From the NCBI RefSeq assembly GCF_900142325.1, contig NZ_FRAM01000001.1:1572279-1636278 (forward strand): DNA of 64,000 nucleotides, given 5' to 3'. Source of the DNA: Epilithonimonas mollis (GTDB lineage: Bacteria > Bacteroidota > Bacteroidia > Flavobacteriales > Weeksellaceae). The position numbers and the translations under genes were made by a program. Every line of letters begins with the position of its first letter. Position 1 is the stretch's first letter. Shown one piece after another: positions 61,589 to 64,000 of the stretch. The notes below the pieces were generated by a model, which saw only the letters and a list, made by a program, of their open reading frames with translations, ran no database searches and was not told where the DNA came from.

Positions 61589-62462
61589 GATTGCGATTGA
61601 ATACAACGGCAATGACAAAGGCACGGCGGAATGTGTTTATTCCAACAACCTGCTTTCAACAACACCGGAGGAACAGTTTGCGGAAATGAAGTTTATTGCC
61701 GAGAGAAATCCCAATGTCAAGAAATGGGCGCTCACCGGCTACATTTCTCCACCAAAGGAAGTCGGCGACAGTCTGACGAACGAAGAGTTGAAGGAACTGG
61801 CTTTAAAATCATTGAAGGATGTGGGACTTACGGAAAATAACCAGGTCGTCCTGGATGTCCACAATTCCACGAAGCAGAAACATATCCACTTCATCGTGAA
61901 CCGCATAGATGTTTATGGTAAATGCACGGTAAAATCTGCCAATATCGGGAAACGCTTTGGTGAATCGGTTCGAAATGTCTGCAAAGAGATGAATCTCAAA
62001 ACAGATGTGGAAATCGGAAAGGAGAAAAAGCAGCAGATGCTGAAAGTGCTGCAAAACTGTCTGAAGGTCTCAAGAAATTTTGATGACTTGGTCGATTATA
62101 TGCGGCGATGTGGTTACAGAGTGACGCTTTCGCAGAATGTGAAGGAGGGTATGTCGGGGATGCGGATTGTCCGGCTAAAGGACATCAACGACCAAACCCA
62201 GAGGCAGTACCATCCAGGTTACAAACTTTCGGAGATCACCAGCAAACTGAAGATTAAGGACATCAAAGAAATCCTAAACCGGAATGCGGAAAACCACCAG
62301 TCGGCAATTTTCAGTCAGAGTAATCCGCCAACGAACGAAATAAAACATCCGGAAAAATCAGCCCTCAAGGAGATTGAGAATGCTGTGAAGGAACTCCTCA
62401 AACCGAGCTACGCACCGGCGGCAGACGATGAATTGCTGAGGAAAAGAAAAAGAAGGCGATAA
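61554..62462 (+). CDS. Relaxase / mobilization nuclease (MobP-type)
   Basis: The 302-residue protein has the metal-binding motif KHIHFIVNR (His110-x-His112, Asn116), a further His103, and the N-terminal region with Tyr17 and Tyr29 that could hold the nicking Tyr. A C-terminal helical part (about 160-270) and a basic RKRKRRR tail follow. Relaxases nick oriT and lead the strand into the recipient. The size is at the short end of MobA/VirD2-like relaxases of Bacteroidota elements. The next gene starts 29 nt later. Confidence 0.9.
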   Translation: MNNSATTRRISKIAIEYNGNDKGTAECVYSNNLLSTTPEEQFAEMKFIAERNPNVKKWALTGYISPPKEVGDSLTNEELKELALKSLKDVGLTENNQVVLDVHNSTKQKHIHFIVNRIDVYGKCTVKSANIGKRFGESVRNVCKEMNLKTDVEIGKEKKQQMLKVLQNCLKVSRNFDDLVDYMRRCGYRVTLSQNVKEGMSGMRIVRLKDINDQTQRQYHPGYKLSEITSKLKIKDIKEILNRNAENHQSAIFSQSNPPTNEIKHPEKSALKEIENAVKELLKPSYAPAADDELLRKRKRRR

Positions 62463-62491
62463 GTTTAAAAAAACATCAATAAAAAAAGAAA

Positions 62492-63076
62492 ATGAACAAC
62501 AACGAATTTAACAACCAAGAGAATACAGAAAATTATTCTTCACAAGATGCAGGCATCGAACTTTTGCACCGCGTCATAGAAAGCAATAAGGCGGTAGAAA
62601 TTTCGGGGAAGGCGATTTTCCACATGTACTGCGACATCAAGGAGGATGTTAAGAAAATCCAAGCACTGGCACATGAAGAAAATCTCAAACGGCAGGAATT
62701 GCTTAAATCCATCCCAAACAATATTATCGCAGAATTATCTCCGGACGGTGTAAAGCATCTGGAAAAATTCCATCATAGATCACATACAGTTAAATATTGG
62801 TTTTTCGGAATCTTAGCTATGCTGCTGGTTGCATTTTTTATTTTAACAGCAACTGTTTATCTAGGAAAAAACTGGTACCGAGAGAGCATCCGCACCAAGA
62901 CCGAGGTTCGAGAGGAAATACTTTCCGAAATTAAGAATGAAAACAAGGCGATTTATGAAACCGAGCAGGTAAAGCAGCTGGAACATAACACCACGCTGAT
63001 GAACAAATGGATGAAGAAAAATCCAAAGGACGCAGAAAAGTTTTTGAAGTTTAAGGAGGGGTATGAGAGTAGGTAG
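62492..63076 (+). CDS. Post-relaxase TM/coiled-coil protein
   Basis: The 194-residue protein has an acidic N-terminal half (helices at 22-75), one TM helix at about 102-124 (KYWFFGILAMLLVAFFILTA) and a charged C-terminal coiled coil (REEILSEIKNENKAIYETEQVKQLEHNTTLMNKW). Proteins of this shape follow the relaxase in many Bacteroidota mobilizable elements, where they may dock the relaxosome to the membrane. That role is inferred from position. Confidence 0.75.
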   Translation: MNNNEFNNQENTENYSSQDAGIELLHRVIESNKAVEISGKAIFHMYCDIKEDVKKIQALAHEENLKRQELLKSIPNNIIAELSPDGVKHLEKFHHRSHTVKYWFFGILAMLLVAFFILTATVYLGKNWYRESIRTKTEVREEILSEIKNENKAIYETEQVKQLEHNTTLMNKWMKKNPKDAEKFLKFKEGYESR

Positions 63077-63087
63077 ACTAAAAATTA

Positions 63088-63119
63088 TTTGTCCATTCTA
63101 AAATAATTCCCTATCTTTG
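63088..63119 (+). promoter_or_regulatory. Promoter of the second Cys-rich protein gene
   Basis: TTTG (63088-63091), 20 nt, TATCTTTG (63112-63119). ATG 63135 follows 15 nt later. Confidence 0.65.
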
Positions 63120-63134
63120 TGCTGTTTACTTACA

Positions 63135-63551
63135 ATGGTCGGAAATTTTAAAATACTGTTGCTTTCCCTTACACTCGCGTTATTTCTGGCGCCAGGGATT
63201 TCTCAGGCTTGCAGTACAAAGGAGAAGCAGGTTATTAAAACCGCGACCAGTTCGCAAACTTTCATAAAACAGTCATTCGCACAGATACAGCCGTCTTGCG
63301 ACAGCGGCGATTGCAAAGATGAGTGCTGTCACCCCAAATCACACAATTGTCAAACGGAAGGATGCTCAGGAAACTGTAGCGGAAACCTTTGCAGTTCTGC
63401 TCAATACACTGTTTTAGCGGATAGTAAATTTTTAGAGGATTCTAAAAATGAAGACTCCGGCTATTATAGCAACAATTCCAATTTCTATTATCAGAATCCC
63501 CATTACTCTGGTGGATTCCATACCATTTGGGAACCGCCCAAAATAGGTTAA
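63135..63551 (+). CDS. Second small exported Cys-rich protein (element cargo)
   Basis: The 138-residue protein has a signal peptide (1-25), then Cys26, a linker, and a cluster at Cys55, 60, 64, 65, 72, 77, 81 and 86 with His66 and His70. The C-terminal segment ends GGFHTIWEPPKIG. The layout and ending match the protein at 3,385-3,756 (SFNIWQPPKLG), although the Cys cluster differs. It has its own strong promoter. Metal binding, perhaps copper, is inferred from Cys content, its relative and the metal-type lipoprotein that follows. The start is ATG 63135 rather than TTG 63117. Confidence 0.8.
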   Translation: MVGNFKILLLSLTLALFLAPGISQACSTKEKQVIKTATSSQTFIKQSFAQIQPSCDSGDCKDECCHPKSHNCQTEGCSGNCSGNLCSSAQYTVLADSKFLEDSKNEDSGYYSNNSNFYYQNPHYSGGFHTIWEPPKIG

Positions 63552-63561
63552 TCACTTTCTT

Positions 63562-63636
63562 TTACAGCCCGAATTATGCCCGGTCGTGAAGTGTTTTTTA
63601 ACACTTTATCGCTGTTATTTTCGCGGCGCTGTAAAT
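63562..63636. other. Nested hairpins between metal cargo genes
   Basis: TTTACAGC (63562-63569) pairs with GCTGTAAA (63629-63636). Inside, AAGTGTT/AACACTT with a T4 loop (63590-63607) forms a second hairpin. It could be a terminator of the Cys-rich gene or an RNA control element. The rest of the gap up to 63777 shows no gene. Confidence 0.4.
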
Positions 63637-63776
63637 GAATTTGAACTTCTACTACTCTTTTAAGAGTAAATCTTTCAAAATAGATTCCTTTTGATTAAGG
63701 ACACTTTTGAAGATCTGGATGTTCGTAAGCAGTTTCTAAAAACGGAAGCTTAAATTAACCTGTAATCTAAAATTTA

Positions 63777-64000
63777 ATGAAGAATATTCTTTTGGGAATA
63801 CTGGCTTTTGCATCGGTATTTCTCGTTTCCTGCAACAATTCAAAAGCCGAAAATACACAAATCGCGGTCGCAAAGTTCACCACGGGCGATATTGTTCCGC
63901 ACGATCAGGTATGTATGGTAAACAACGCCTATATGGGTAAAAAACAACTCGAAGTACAGCACGACGGTAAAACGTATTACGGCTGCTGCGAAAACTGCAA
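63777..64000 (+). CDS. TRASH/YHS-like metal-binding lipoprotein, cut by window edge
   Basis: ATG 63777 opens a frame to the window end, 74 complete codons. It has a lipoprotein signal (FLVSC, Cys19), a linker, then HDQVCMVNNAYMGKKQLEV and YYGCCENC, a Cys pattern close to the TRASH/YHS zinc-hook domains that bind copper or mercury in sensors and chaperones. It follows the Cys-rich gene, and the C-terminal part is missing because of the edge. It adds to the case for metal cargo on the element. Confidence 0.8.
   Translation, partial: MKNILLGILAFASVFLVSCNNSKAENTQIAVAKFTTGDIVPHDQVCMVNNAYMGKKQLEVQHDGKTYYGCCENC

Larger units (their letters stand above)
56858..64000 (+). mobile_element. Mobilizable integrative element at tRNA-Asn, right end beyond window
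   Basis: From the 3' end of tRNA-Asn rightwards all genes lie on one strand. They form an excision/replication/mobilization set (HTH excisionase-like, VapE, Toprim, MobC, relaxase) followed by metal-related cargo. No conjugation (Tra) genes and no integrase are seen in the part present, so it is probably mobilized by another element. The integrase and attR must lie right of 64,000 if the element is intact. The VapE part is visibly richer in G+C than the chromosome. Confidence 0.75.

Overview
The window looks like chromosome from a member of the Weeksellaceae, close to Chryseobacterium or Epilithonimonas (Flavobacteriia, Bacteroidota). The basis is low G+C, a Por/T9SS sorting tail, promoters of the Bacteroidota type (TTTG, about 20 nt, TAnnTTTG), SusC/OprC-like TonB receptors, a one-chain glycyl-tRNA synthetase, DUF4271 next to hemD, and the general protein style. 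No rRNA, CRISPR array or insertion sequence was seen. One tRNA gene (Asn, GTT) is present.

Bases 1-56,800 are core chromosome with housekeeping genes on both strands. They include SDR, msrB and acyl-CoA dehydrogenase (0.4-3.2 kb); pyrD; glyS; an ECF sigma factor with a membrane partner; mutS; thiL; an MlaE/MlaF lipid ABC pair; queE-folD; pgi; two prolyl-oligopeptidase-type peptidases; a response regulator/histidine kinase pair; hemD; cytochrome bd oxidase (cydAB); and rseP. Two envelope metal loci stand out. At 3.4-6.7 kb a small Cys-rich exported protein, a secreted HMA-domain protein and a TonB-dependent receptor that itself carries an HMA domain follow each other. At 22.0-24.5 kb (minus strand) a TonB receptor with the copper ligand pattern CxxxM / HxM of OprC lies behind a small exported CHGKC protein.

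The tRNA-Asn gene at 56.8 kb marks the start of an apparently integrated mobilizable element that runs to the right edge. Its genes are a membrane protein, an excisionase-like HTH protein, a VapE-type helicase/primase ATPase, a Toprim primase-like protein, a MobC-like accessory protein, a relaxase and a TM/coiled-coil protein. These are followed by metal cargo: a second Cys-rich protein with the same C-terminal signature as the one at 3.4 kb, and a truncated lipoprotein with a TRASH/YHS-like Cys pattern. No integrase or right attachment site is in the window.

Several small repeats punctuate the chromosome: a 15-bp inverted-repeat hairpin at 7.0 kb, two copies of a longer repeat at 53.2 and 55.0 kb (the first forms the C-terminus of CydB), and eight perfect copies of an 11-bp unit between divergent genes at 28.5 kb. 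Predicted starts were moved to the signal peptide or family N-terminus wherever the longest open frame began with a TTG upstream.
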